Below, one piece after another: positions 6,087 to 13,758 of a DNA stretch of 20,657 bases. The position numbers were made by a program, and so were the translations under genes. The stretch spans positions 1 through 20,657 of the forward strand of contig URBG01000022.1 in the NCBI GenBank assembly GCA_900546055.1, written 5' to 3'. The notes below the pieces were generated by a model. It was not told where the DNA came from. It did not search any database and worked only from the letters and a program-made list of their open reading frames with translations. Source of the stretch: an uncultured Mycoplasmatota bacterium. Its GTDB lineage: Bacteria > Bacillota_I > Bacilli_A > RF39 > UBA660. Positions within the stretch are counted from its first letter, which is position 1. Each line of letters begins with the position of its first letter.

Positions 6087-7049
6087 TTAATATTTTTTTA
6101 TTTTTCCTAAAGATGTTATTTCAACAGGATTAATATTATTGATGTTATATTGTTTAATTTCAGAATTTAAATAGCTATTGAAATAATAGTCGCCAGTATT
6201 TAAATTCATAAATACAGTATATTGAGTGTAATCTGGCGAGTTTTTATTAGTCATAACGATTCCCTTAGGAATGGAAACTGTTTTCATTAATTCAAAGCAA
6301 GCAAGGGGTGCTTGCTTTTTGTTGTCAGGCAACATTAAAAAGTTTTTTTGAAAAGCAATTCGAACGAATCTTGATGGGGAAGTATAATCACCAGGGATGC
6401 CAAGACCCCCAGCACCTTGCCCAAAAGGTTTTAATGGAAAATTACTCCAATTTATTTCTTCAAGTTGATACGGTGAAATGTTCATGTAATTATTTAAGTT
6501 AGTGAGATGCCATGAAAAATTGGGACTGTTTGCTAAAACACCGATTGGATTATTGATAATTTCAGTTCCATTAGCTGTTTTTTCAACGGTTATTGTTTGG
6601 CCATATTTATCGGATACAATCCAATGTAATGGGGCGATGCTATTGGTTATTTCATCTTGAATGCCAATTATTTCAAGGGTTGGCATTGTTTGAATTACTT
6701 CTTTTGTATTGGCACAATTACCTAATAAATAATTAACAACTTCAAGGCTAGCTATATTTTTTTTATTTGTTTTTATTTCTTCACTAAACACAGCATATCC
6801 TGGGAAGTATAAGACGGCAACACCTAAACCTTGTTCGTTCATTCCATCGGCAAAAATTATTTTACCAATATTTTGACCAGAACCAATAAATTTATATTTG
6901 TTTGTGAATTTGTCGTTAGAAGCAATACTTTGCCATTCATAATCTTTGGGGACGATATAGGTTTCAGGATTTAATTCATGAGAAAAATCCATGGTTCTAC
7001 CAAAGAGAACCTCATTTTGTTTGGAAATTAAAGATACTGCAGTGCACAT
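6087..7049 (-). CDS. Choloylglycine hydrolase/penicillin V acylase family enzyme
   Basis: This is an N-terminal nucleophile hydrolase of linear amides; relatives split conjugated bile salts, penicillin V or acyl-homoserine lactones. Removal of Met1 exposes the nucleophile Cys2 (MCTAV). The other conserved active-site residues are in register: Arg18 and Asp21 (FGRTMD), Asn174 (ANSPNFSW) and Arg227 (GDYTSPSRFVRIAF). Length (320) is typical. At the position that is usually Asn in bile salt hydrolases (GLNFPG) this protein has Tyr81 (VLYFPG), which is the penicillin-acylase state. No signal peptide is present, so it is cytoplasmic. AAAGGAG precedes the start. Substrate cannot be decided from sequence alone. 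Confidence 0.88.
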   Translation of the reverse strand: MCTAVSLISKQNEVLFGRTMDFSHELNPETYIVPKDYEWQSIASNDKFTNKYKFIGSGQNIGKIIFADGMNEQGLGVAVLYFPGYAVFSEEIKTNKKNIASLEVVNYLLGNCANTKEVIQTMPTLEIIGIQDEITNSIAPLHWIVSDKYGQTITVEKTANGTEIINNPIGVLANSPNFSWHLTNLNNYMNISPYQLEEINWSNFPLKPFGQGAGGLGIPGDYTSPSRFVRIAFQKNFLMLPDNKKQAPLACFELMKTVSIPKGIVMTNKNSPDYTQYTVFMNLNTGDYYFNSYLNSEIKQYNINNINPVEITSLGKIKKY

Positions 7050-7097
7050 AATAACAACTCCTTTATAGAATTTATTCTTAATTTGTTTAAAGCATGT

Positions 7098-7126
7098 AAA
7101 AAAGATTCAGTTTTTTGAATCTTTTT
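7098..7126. terminator. Intrinsic terminator of the penicillin-binding protein gene
   Basis: AAAAAGATTCA, loop GTTTTT, TGAATCTTTTT. Read on the minus strand it follows the gene and ends in a T-run. The gene's stop codon (7125-7127) overlaps the arm. Confidence 0.8.
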
Positions 7127-9077
7127 ATTCCACAGTTTTAACGGTTGGGACAGCATCGTCTAGAGCATATTTACTATTCGATGGTTCAGTTCCTTTTATA
7201 TAATATAGAACTTTTGCTTTATTGCCATTAGTAGCAATTTTACCGCTTACAGGATCGATGGCGACGCCAACAACATTATTTGGTGTTTTATACCAGTTAT
7301 CTTTTTTATCTTTTAAATAACCTTCCATAATATCAACCCAAGTGTTTTTAATGTTGGAGCTGTCTTTACTATCAACAGGACTGTTATCATCATAGCCGGT
7401 CCAAAGACCAACTAAGAGATCTTTGTTATACCCAAAGATTAGGTTATCGGTATCGGTAGTTCCACTTTTAATAGCGTATTTTTTAGTCATTTTAGGAGAA
7501 ATGTTATAACAAGTTGGAACGCTATAGTCGACAAATTCTTTAGCTGAAGTAGTTGTTAGTAGCTCGTTTAAAACATAAACGGTGTTTTTATTTAAAACAT
7601 TTTCAGGATCTGGCTTGTATTCATAAAGAACGTTACCTTCCATATCTGTTACTTTACTTATGAAGTATGGCTTTACTTTATATCCTTCATTGGCTAAAGC
7701 TGCATATCCTTGCATCATTTGCATCATGTTTATTTCTTCGGCCCCTAAGGCTAGTGAAGGAAGTTCACTAACTTTTTTATTGATACCGACGCGTTTTAAA
7801 ATGTTGGCTAAATTATTTTCGCCGAGGAATAAGTGGGTTTTAACTGCATATATATTGTCTGAATAAGCAATGGCGGCAGCCATGCTTATTGGTTTGTCTG
7901 GATATTTATCATCATAATTTTTTGGTGCATATGTTTTATTGTTTCCAAAAGTGAAGGTGGTTTTTTCACTAGTGAAGGTTGTCGATGCAGTAAATCCGTT
8001 TTCTAAGGCTGAGTAATATAAAAATGGTTTAATGGTAGAGCCAACTTGTCTTGAAGCTTTTGTCGCTCTATTATATTGGCTTTTATTATAATCTCGTCCA
8101 CCAGTGAGGGCTAGAACTTTTCCATTTTCGGGGTCCATGGCGACGCCAGCTAGTTCAATCTTGTCGTTAGTTATGTTTTTATTAGCGCTTTCTTCTAATA
8201 TTTTTTGAGCCTTAGGATCTAGGTTGGTATATATCTTAAGACCACCGGTATCGAGAAATGAAGCAGGTATAGAATCAATTTTTTCTAATTCATCCATGAC
8301 AGCATCTTGATAGTAACGCATCATTTTAAGAGAATCTTGTTCTTCGTTACTTTGATAAGTAAGATTGGTACTATAAGCTTCATCAGCTTCTTCCTGGGTA
8401 ATATATTTATTTTTCACCATAGAATCTAAGATGACTTTTTGCCTACTTTTAGCTTTCTTTTCATTAACAAGCGGGGAGTATACACTAGGATTTTTAGGAA
8501 TGCCAGCAAGGATAGTAGCCTCAGCTAGATTTAATTTTTTCGCGCTTTTGCCGAAATAGTATTGAGAAGCATTTTCAATACCAAAGATACCACCATAATT
8601 AATTGTGTTTAGGTAACCTTCAAGGATTTCATCTTTACTATAATGGGTCTCTAGTCTAATAGTTAACCAGGCTTCTTTAATTTTTCGTTCCCAAGTTTTA
8701 TCAAAATCTAGAAAGAGGTTTTTTGAATATTGTTGGGTGATAGTGGAAGCGCCTTGGGATTTATTTCCAGAGGTAGTGACGATAAAAAGAGCTTTGGCAA
8801 TTCTTAAATAGTCAAAACCGTGGTGTTTATAGAAGTTTTTATCTTCAACAGAGACGGTAGCATTGACGAGATTTTTGGAAATATCATCTAATTTGATCCA
8901 ATCTTCACTAGCTGTACCAGTATACAAATCGCCATTGGCGTCATATAAGTAGTAACCGTTGGCTCCATCAATCGCAAGTTTCGGAGTGATTCTCGCATAT
9001 AAATAAATTCCAAAGTAAACTGCGATAAAAAAGAGAATAATGCTTAGAAAAATTATAAGCTTTTTGTGCTTTTTCAT
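7125..9077 (-). CDS. Bifunctional class A penicillin-binding protein (PBP1a-like)
   Basis: The enzyme polymerises and crosslinks peptidoglycan at the outer face of the membrane. Residues 7-28 form the membrane anchor. The family 51 glycosyltransferase domain (about 60-235) has the catalytic Glu78 in VEDKNFYKHHGFD, then GASTITQQ (109-116) and KEAWLTIRLE (134-143). The transpeptidase domain carries SxxK at 347-350 (GSTIKP), SxN at 406-408 (YSDN) and KSGT at 537-540. The C-terminus is short (650 residues in all) with no fibronectin or PASTA domain. GGAGTGAT is the ribosome binding site. It is a single-gene unit transcribed away from the DUF1934 gene. The precise PBP number cannot be assigned. 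Confidence 0.95.
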   Translation of the reverse strand: MKKHKKLIIFLSIILFFIAVYFGIYLYARITPKLAIDGANGYYLYDANGDLYTGTASEDWIKLDDISKNLVNATVSVEDKNFYKHHGFDYLRIAKALFIVTTSGNKSQGASTITQQYSKNLFLDFDKTWERKIKEAWLTIRLETHYSKDEILEGYLNTINYGGIFGIENASQYYFGKSAKKLNLAEATILAGIPKNPSVYSPLVNEKKAKSRQKVILDSMVKNKYITQEEADEAYSTNLTYQSNEEQDSLKMMRYYQDAVMDELEKIDSIPASFLDTGGLKIYTNLDPKAQKILEESANKNITNDKIELAGVAMDPENGKVLALTGGRDYNKSQYNRATKASRQVGSTIKPFLYYSALENGFTASTTFTSEKTTFTFGNNKTYAPKNYDDKYPDKPISMAAAIAYSDNIYAVKTHLFLGENNLANILKRVGINKKVSELPSLALGAEEINMMQMMQGYAALANEGYKVKPYFISKVTDMEGNVLYEYKPDPENVLNKNTVYVLNELLTTTSAKEFVDYSVPTCYNISPKMTKKYAIKSGTTDTDNLIFGYNKDLLVGLWTGYDDNSPVDSKDSSNIKNTWVDIMEGYLKDKKDNWYKTPNNVVGVAIDPVSGKIATNGNKAKVLYYIKGTEPSNSKYALDDAVPTVKTVE

Positions 9078-9147
9078 GCGATCACTCCATTTCTAAACTT
9101 ATTATTGGAAAAAAATTGAAAATTATGAGTAAAAAAAATACCAAATA

Positions 9148-9156
9148 TGATATAAT
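9148..9156 (+). promoter_or_regulatory. Extended -10 promoter for the DUF1934 gene
   Basis: TGA-TATAAT, with the -10 hexamer at 9151-9156 and no convincing -35. The start codon is 21 nt beyond the -10. The stretch ATATGATATAATTT is nearly identical to that at the pduL promoter. Confidence 0.5.
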
Positions 9157-9177
9157 TTTGTCATCGGATGTGAGTTT

Positions 9178-9540
9178 ATGAGTAAAATAAGTATAAAGTC
9201 AGAGCTTAAATCAAGCAATGAGTGTCATATTTATGAAGGTAAAGCTATTATGAAAGATAATAAAATTACTTATAATGACGAAGGAATAATGACAACTATT
9301 TTCCTTGATGATACAATTTGGCTTTTGAGAAAAAAAGATTATGAGATTAAATTGGGCTTTTTTCATAATTCAAAAATAAAAGGAACATATATTATTCCAG
9401 AAGGTGAACTTTTGGTGGAAACAGAGACAAAAGATTTTAAAATTCTGGAAAATGGTATAAAAATCAAATATAATTTAATGATAAATAATGCATTTATAGA
9501 TGATTTTGAATTAAATTTAGATTATTCTATTGACAGCTAG
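9178..9540 (+). CDS. DUF1934 (YwiB-like) protein
   Basis: This is a 120-residue protein of uncharacterised function with a predicted small beta-barrel, lipocalin-like fold. It alternates short beta-strand-like stretches: ITYNDEGIMTTIFLDDT, IWLLRKKDYEIKLGF, KIKGTYIIPEGELLVETETK, IKIKYNLMINNAFIDDFELNL. This order, with the T.Y..P.G.L...T and Y.L.......FELN elements, is what I recall for DUF1934. No signal peptide or membrane segment is present. In B. subtilis the homologue ywiB lies close to argS and rpoE; here it is directly before rpoE, with argS absent. The rpoE promoter begins inside its last codons. Confidence 0.7.
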   Translation: MSKISIKSELKSSNECHIYEGKAIMKDNKITYNDEGIMTTIFLDDTIWLLRKKDYEIKLGFFHNSKIKGTYIIPEGELLVETETKDFKILENGIKIKYNLMINNAFIDDFELNLDYSIDS

Positions 9541-9558
9541 TGAAAATACATATAAAAT
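9530..9558 (+). promoter_or_regulatory. Strong sigma-A promoter for rpoE
   Basis: TTGACA (9530-9535, perfect -35), 17 nt spacer, TAAAAT (9553-9558). The -35 overlaps the last codons of the DUF1934 gene. Confidence 0.75.
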
Positions 9559-9597
9559 GTTCTAAGAATTAATAACTTAACTTGGAGGAGGACGTAT

Positions 9598-10035
9598 ATG
9601 AAATTAGATAAAATGCCTAAAGAGGAGTTAGAATTATATTCCTATATAGATTTAACTAAAATGATTTTGGAAGAAGAGGGTAGCCCTTTAAATACCCCAA
9701 CTATTTTTAAGAAAATTTGTTCATTATTAGAAATGTCAGATAGTGAATATGCAGATAAAATTGGTGATTATTATACTTCTTTAACGACTGACAAAGATTT
9801 TGTATTATTAGATGATGGCAATTGGGATTTACGTGATCACCATCCAGTAACAGTTATTTTAGATGATGAAGAAATCGATGATGAGCTTGAGGAAACTTTG
9901 GAAGAAGAGGAACTTGAGGAAGAGATTATCGAAGACGATTTAGATGATATTGATGAAGACGATATTGAAGACTTAGATGACGATGAGGATGAAGAAGAGT
10001 TAACAATTATTTCAGAAGAAGAATTAGAAGACTAA
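9598..10035 (+). CDS. rpoE: DNA-directed RNA polymerase delta subunit
   Basis: Delta is a Gram-positive-specific RNA polymerase subunit that speeds recycling and sharpens promoter selectivity by lowering non-specific nucleic acid binding. The N-terminal HARE-HTH domain (about residues 5-85) is recognisable: SYIDLTKMILEEEGSPLNTPTI, then FKKICSLLEMSDSEY and YYTSLTTDKDFVLLDDGNWDLRDHHP in overlapping blocks. From about residue 89 to the end the sequence is almost entirely Asp and Glu with Leu and Ile, the unstructured acidic tail typical of the subunit. The ribosome binding site is a very strong GGAGGAGG. This is the Bacillota delta rpoE, unrelated to the proteobacterial sigma factor of that name. 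Confidence 0.95.
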   Translation: MKLDKMPKEELELYSYIDLTKMILEEEGSPLNTPTIFKKICSLLEMSDSEYADKIGDYYTSLTTDKDFVLLDDGNWDLRDHHPVTVILDDEEIDDELEETLEEEELEEEIIEDDLDDIDEDDIEDLDDDEDEEELTIISEEELED

Positions 10036-10044
10036 TTCTTTTTT
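10019..10044 (+). terminator. Intrinsic terminator of rpoE
   Basis: AAGAATTAG, loop AAGA, CTAATTCTT, followed by T. The stop codon TAA (10033-10035) is in the right arm, so the acidic-tail codons double as the left arm. Confidence 0.8.
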
Positions 10045-10046
10045 AA

Positions 10047-10055
10047 TGATATAAT
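10047..10055 (+). promoter_or_regulatory. Possible upstream prfA promoter, extended -10
   Basis: TGA-TATAAT right after the rpoE terminator, with no recognisable -35. It would give a leader of about 100 nt for prfA. TACTTA-GGT-TGAGTA followed by C and five T inside this leader (about 10085-10105) could be a weak attenuator. Confidence 0.3.
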
Positions 10056-10107
10056 GATGGGAAAAGCTTTTATATTAGGAAATCTACTTAGGTTGAGTAC
10101 TTTTTAT

Positions 10108-10136
10108 TTGCATCACCACGTAAAATATAGTATAAT
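10108..10136 (+). promoter_or_regulatory. Sigma-A promoter for prfA-prmC
   Basis: TTGCAT (10108-10113), 17 nt spacer, TATAAT (10131-10136). The start codon follows after 24 nt. Confidence 0.7.
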
Positions 10137-10160
10137 TGAAAACGGTTAAAAGGTGATAAA

Positions 10161-11216
10161 ATGAAAGAAAGATTACAAGCAATTGAAGAAAGATATAATG
10201 AGCTTACTTTGGAATTAAGTAAGCCAGAAGTTTTAAGTGATATTAAAAAAACAATGGAATTATCTAAGGAGCAGGCTTCACTTAAGGAAGCCTATGAGAC
10301 TTATCAAGAATATAAGTATTTAAATAGTGATTTAAAAGATGCGGAAGAATTAGTTAAGGATAGTGAACTTGGTGAGTTTGCTAAGGAAGAAATTCAAAGG
10401 CTAAATAGTGAAATCGCTGATTTAGAAGCTAAAATAGAAGTTATATTGTTACCAAAAGATCCTAATGATGAAAAGAACGTTATTGTGGAAATTAGAGGAG
10501 CTGCCGGTGGTGACGAGGCTAACATATTTGCTGGTGATTTATACCGTATGTATAGTAAATATGCTGAAAAAGAAGGCTGGAAGTTAGAAGTACTGTCAGA
10601 AGAACATTCTGACATGGGTGGTTTTCCATTAGTTGAGTTTATGGTTAAAGGAACAAGCGTTTATTCTAAACTAAAATATGAAAGTGGAGCGCACCGCGTT
10701 CAAAGAGTTCCAGTTACGGAAACGCAGGGACGTGTACATACTTCAACAGCTACAGTAGTGGTAATGCCAGAAGCTGAAGAAGTAGATGTAGAAATTAAAC
10801 AAGGCGATTTAAGAATCGATGTTTATCGTAGTACAGGTGCAGGTGGTCAGTGTGTAAATACAACAGATAGTGCGGTTCGTATTACACATATGCCATCAGG
10901 GATAGTGGTTACTTGTCAAAATGAACGTAGTCAAATTCAAAATAAAGAAAAGTGTATGCAAATGCTTAGAACACGTCTTTATGAAGAAGAACTTCGTAAA
11001 AAAGAAGAAGAGCTTGGAAATGAAAGGCGCAGTAAAATTGGAACTGGCGATCGTTCTGAAAAGATTAGAACATACAATTATCCGCAAAATAGAGTAACCG
11101 ATCATCGTATTGGCTTTACAACTAAGAATTTAGACAGAGTTATGGAAGGTAATTTAGACGAAATTATAAATGCCTTAATTACTGAAGACCAAAACAGGAA
11201 GTTACGCGGTGAATAA
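10161..11216 (+). CDS. prfA: Peptide chain release factor 1
   Basis: RF1 reads UAA and UAG stop codons and triggers peptide release on the ribosome. The protein has 351 residues, with the helical N-terminal domain, the VEIRGAAGGDEANIFAGDL block (109-127), the stop-codon recognition tripeptide P-V-T at 184-186 (RVPVTETQGRVHTS) and the universal GGQ at 228-230 (STGAGGQCVNTTDSAVR). The residue after GGQ is Cys where His is common in RF1. The C-terminal part (DRSEKIRTYNYPQNRVTDHRIG) is fully typical. Start ATG 10161 follows GGTGAT. The last base of its stop is the A of the prmC ATG (TAATG), so the factor and its methylase are coupled. Confidence 0.97.
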   Translation: MKERLQAIEERYNELTLELSKPEVLSDIKKTMELSKEQASLKEAYETYQEYKYLNSDLKDAEELVKDSELGEFAKEEIQRLNSEIADLEAKIEVILLPKDPNDEKNVIVEIRGAAGGDEANIFAGDLYRMYSKYAEKEGWKLEVLSEEHSDMGGFPLVEFMVKGTSVYSKLKYESGAHRVQRVPVTETQGRVHTSTATVVVMPEAEEVDVEIKQGDLRIDVYRSTGAGGQCVNTTDSAVRITHMPSGIVVTCQNERSQIQNKEKCMQMLRTRLYEEELRKKEEELGNERRSKIGTGDRSEKIRTYNYPQNRVTDHRIGFTTKNLDRVMEGNLDEIINALITEDQNRKLRGE

Positions 11217-11923
11217 TGACGGATATTGAATACCTGAAAAAATATTTCCCTGGGAAATTAGAAGATGGGATTAGAATGCTTGAAGAAGGACTGCCTGTAC
11301 AATATATTGTAGGCAATGTAAATTTTTATGGTAATACAATTAAGGTTAATCCTGATGTTCTAATACCGAGGTTTGAAACTGAGCTTTTGGTTTCAAAAAC
11401 AATAGATTATATTAAGGAATATTTTGATAGAGATGTTAAAATATTAGATATTGGAACTGGTAGTGGTGCAATTGCGATTGCTTTGAAAAAGTCTTTGGAT
11501 GCCGAAGTTGATGCGGTAGATATTTCAGCTAAAGCTTTAGAAACGGCTAAAATAAATGCTGATTTAAATTCAGTAAATATTAACTTTTTTGAAAGTGATA
11601 TGCTTGATTCTGTTGTGGATAAATACGATGTAATTATTAGTAATCCACCATATATTAGATATGACGAAGAAATTGAGGATATTGTGAGAAATAATGAACC
11701 GGCTATTGCTTTATTTGCTGGTGAAAATGGATTAGAATTTTATGAGAAAATATTAAAAAATGTAGCGATGAGATTAAATGAAAAAGCAATAATCGCCTTT
11801 GAAATTGGAAAAGATCAAGGCGAAGACATTACTAGAATTGCTAAAAAGTATTTTAAGGATGCGAAGGTTAAAGTGGAAAAAGATTTACCCGGATTGGATC
11901 GTTATTTATTTATATTTATTTAA
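11216..11923 (+). CDS. prmC: Release factor glutamine methyltransferase PrmC
   Basis: PrmC methylates the Gln of the GGQ motif in release factors, using S-adenosylmethionine. The class I methyltransferase core is intact: ILDIGTGSGAIAIALKK (SAM-binding motif I) and the substrate Gln-binding NPPY (ISNPPYIRY). VLIPRFETELLV, matching the family's VLIPRPETE, precedes the core. At 235 residues it is about 45-50 shorter than usual: the N-terminal release-factor-binding helical domain is cut down to about 35 residues (EYLKKYFPGKLEDGIRMLEE). No upstream in-frame extension is possible because prfA occupies it. A terminator follows after 17 nt. Confidence 0.95.
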   Translation: MTDIEYLKKYFPGKLEDGIRMLEEGLPVQYIVGNVNFYGNTIKVNPDVLIPRFETELLVSKTIDYIKEYFDRDVKILDIGTGSGAIAIALKKSLDAEVDAVDISAKALETAKINADLNSVNINFFESDMLDSVVDKYDVIISNPPYIRYDEEIEDIVRNNEPAIALFAGENGLEFYEKILKNVAMRLNEKAIIAFEIGKDQGEDITRIAKKYFKDAKVKVEKDLPGLDRYLFIFI

Positions 11924-11940
11924 AGTTACAATTGATATGT

Positions 11941-11971
11941 AAAATCATCTTCAAAAACGGATGATTTTTTT
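11941..11971 (+). terminator. Intrinsic terminator of prfA-prmC
   Basis: AAAATCATC (11941-11949), loop TTCAAAAACG, GATGATTTT (11960-11968), then TTT. Confidence 0.85.
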
Positions 11972-12005
11972 GTAATTTCTTTACATTAAAAAAAATTTTA
12001 TTAAA

Positions 12006-12033
12006 TTGACAAATGGTTAAAATATGCTATAAT
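12006..12033 (+). promoter_or_regulatory. Near-consensus sigma-A promoter
   Basis: TTGACA (12006-12011), 16 nt spacer, extended TGC-TATAAT (12028-12033). This is the closest match to consensus in the window. It is followed by a CAGGAGGGG ribosome binding site, so the two genes behind it should be well expressed. Confidence 0.75.
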
Positions 12034-12056
12034 AATCACAGACAGGAGGGGTATTT

Positions 12057-13745
12057 ATGACCTTGGAACAACGTATCGCCTATTATGTGGGGCAAGGTAT
12101 GGATTTGATGTCGGCGAGAAGAAACGCTGAAGAGGACATAAGACAAAGATTATCTGAAATTAGAGAAAATAATAATAATATTAGAACGGCAGAAGGTGAA
12201 AGACAAGAGGCATTAAGAAATGCGGGAAGTGCGTTTGGGAATGTAGAAGTTGTTGGAAACGATAATAATATTGAAGGTGTTAATACTGATGGAATTATTG
12301 TTGATGAAAGAACGGCTCTTGAGGGTGATTTATCAAGAGTTCATGAGATGATTTCAAACGCTGAACAAGGATATTTGCGTGATCAATATTTGAATGAACG
12401 TAATAACCCAGCGCAACCTTCTATTAGTGAGCAGTTAAAACAACTTCAGGAAAAAGAGGCTGAAGTTAGACAAAGATTATCTGAAATTAGAGACAACAAT
12501 AATAATATTAGAACAGCGGAAGGTGAAAGACAAGAAGCATTGAGAAATGCGGGAAGTGCTTTTGGAAATATTGAAGCAATTACTGACAATATTGAAGGTA
12601 TTATTGCTGACGAAAGAACAGAGTTGCAAAACGAATTAACTCAACTTTTAACTAGTCAAAGTGTTTTAGCTGCACAATTACGTCAGGAAAAAATTGAACA
12701 AGATAAACTAGCCCGTCAATCTAGACTTGATGAAGTAAATAAGAAAGCAGCGTTAAATGAAGCTTATAAATTTTTTACTTATTTAGATACGGCTACGACA
12801 AAAGGTTATGATGTTAGCGGATTAAGTAGTGATGAAGTTCTTAATTTGTATAGTAATTTTAGAAATGATGAAAATTATCGTGCAAAATATGAAGAAACTA
12901 TGGCTAGAATGCAAACAGAAGATAGGGAAGTCATTATTCCTAATGATGCAATTAAGGATGAGCAAAGTCCAATTCAACAAGATTCAGAAGAAGTTAAACC
13001 TAGTGCTTTTGCTACACATCTTTATGCTGGTGGAAATAATCCGATGTTTGAAAATTTAGAGGCTGCAATGGCTTATGCTGCTGCACACCCTGAATTAGAA
13101 GAGTCTTGGACAAAAGATAACGAAGTTCAAAATAAGAGAGAAGAAGAATTTGACCCAACACATGCACTTCCACCAGATGATGAAATGCCACCTGAAACAG
13201 CGCAAGTAGGGGAAAGTAAAGATGCACCTTTATCTAAAATCGAAAAGTTTAAAACATGGATTAAAGCCCACAAAAAAGGATTAATTATTGGTGCTGTTGT
13301 TTTAGCTGGTGTGGTAGTGGCAGCAGGAATTTATTCAATGGTAACAGGAGATACTTCGGCTGTACAACAGGCAGTACAAACAGCAGGAACACAATCAGTT
13401 CCAGACGAGCAAGTTGTTCAAGCCACTCAAATGTATGATCCTAGTGTCGATATGTCACAGTTGAATAATATATATAGTGATGCATATAGTGCTTCAGCAG
13501 GGGTAGATGGCTTTCAATTTGATCAAAGTGCAGGTCAGGTATATACAGGAGATTTCTTTAATCCTGATACCGGACAATACGCTGGAGTAGATACTAGTAC
13601 TCTTACGACAGATCAAGTTCAGCAATTAGGTGAACAAGGTTATACAGTTCCTTTATATACAAATGATCCAAGTATGATGGCTGCTGATGGTAATACAATT
13701 GCCAATGCTGGTGCAGCGACAGGATTTGGCGGACCTACTAGGTAG
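12057..13745 (+). CDS. Coiled-coil, single-pass membrane protein with an internal repeat; function unknown
   Basis: I do not recognise this 562-residue protein. Residues 1-408 are charged and should be cytoplasmic. They contain two copies of a block, residues 29-64 and 138-173, sharing RQRLSEIR-NNNNIRTAEGE and QEALRNAGSAFGN. The similarity continues weakly to a shared ADERT/VDERT motif. Between and after the copies are Gln/Glu/Lys-rich stretches with coiled-coil character (for example SEQLKQLQEKEAE). Residues about 409-431 (LIIGAVVLAGVVVAAGIYSM) form one membrane helix preceded by KAHKK, predicting that the Gln/Thr/Tyr/Asp-rich tail (432-562) is outside. There is no N-terminal signal peptide. 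Start ATG 12057 follows a strong AGGAGGGG site. Confidence 0.85.
   Translation: MTLEQRIAYYVGQGMDLMSARRNAEEDIRQRLSEIRENNNNIRTAEGERQEALRNAGSAFGNVEVVGNDNNIEGVNTDGIIVDERTALEGDLSRVHEMISNAEQGYLRDQYLNERNNPAQPSISEQLKQLQEKEAEVRQRLSEIRDNNNNIRTAEGERQEALRNAGSAFGNIEAITDNIEGIIADERTELQNELTQLLTSQSVLAAQLRQEKIEQDKLARQSRLDEVNKKAALNEAYKFFTYLDTATTKGYDVSGLSSDEVLNLYSNFRNDENYRAKYEETMARMQTEDREVIIPNDAIKDEQSPIQQDSEEVKPSAFATHLYAGGNNPMFENLEAAMAYAAAHPELEESWTKDNEVQNKREEEFDPTHALPPDDEMPPETAQVGESKDAPLSKIEKFKTWIKAHKKGLIIGAVVLAGVVVAAGIYSMVTGDTSAVQQAVQTAGTQSVPDEQVVQATQMYDPSVDMSQLNNIYSDAYSASAGVDGFQFDQSAGQVYTGDFFNPDTGQYAGVDTSTLTTDQVQQLGEQGYTVPLYTNDPSMMAADGNTIANAGAATGFGGPTR
12141..12249 (+). repeat. Internal coding repeat, copy 1
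   Basis: Near-identical at DNA level to 12468-12576, offset 327 nt (109 codons). Most differences are single bases, many at third codon positions. The copies stay in frame and encode the NNNNIRTAEGE-containing block. Confidence 0.85.
12468..12576 (+). repeat. Internal coding repeat, copy 2
   Basis: Second copy of the block at 12141-12249. The high DNA identity suggests recent duplication or ongoing gene conversion, since protein-level selection alone would allow more silent change. Confidence 0.85.
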
Positions 13746-13758
13746 ATTGGAGAATTAT

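Noticed and set aside
9598..10035. Reading rpoE as a sigma-E factor.
   Set aside because: The HARE-HTH domain and Asp/Glu tail identify the RNA polymerase delta subunit; no sigma regions are present.
10394..11105. Two minus-strand open frames inside prfA.
   Set aside because: Codon-shadow frames antisense to a conserved gene; the translations show no family features.
12141..12576. The direct repeats as a mobile element or CRISPR.
   Set aside because: The two copies are in frame within one gene, have no inverted ends or transposase, and are too long and too few for a CRISPR array.
12829..13227. Overlapping alternative frames (both strands) within the coiled-coil membrane protein gene.
   Set aside because: No translation signals, and low-complexity translations that follow from the codon bias of the main frame.
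13687..13758. Longer start for the 97-residue protein (ATG at 13687).
   Set aside because: It would overlap the preceding gene by 59 nt and has no ribosome binding site, while ATG 13759 has GGAG 6 nt upstream.
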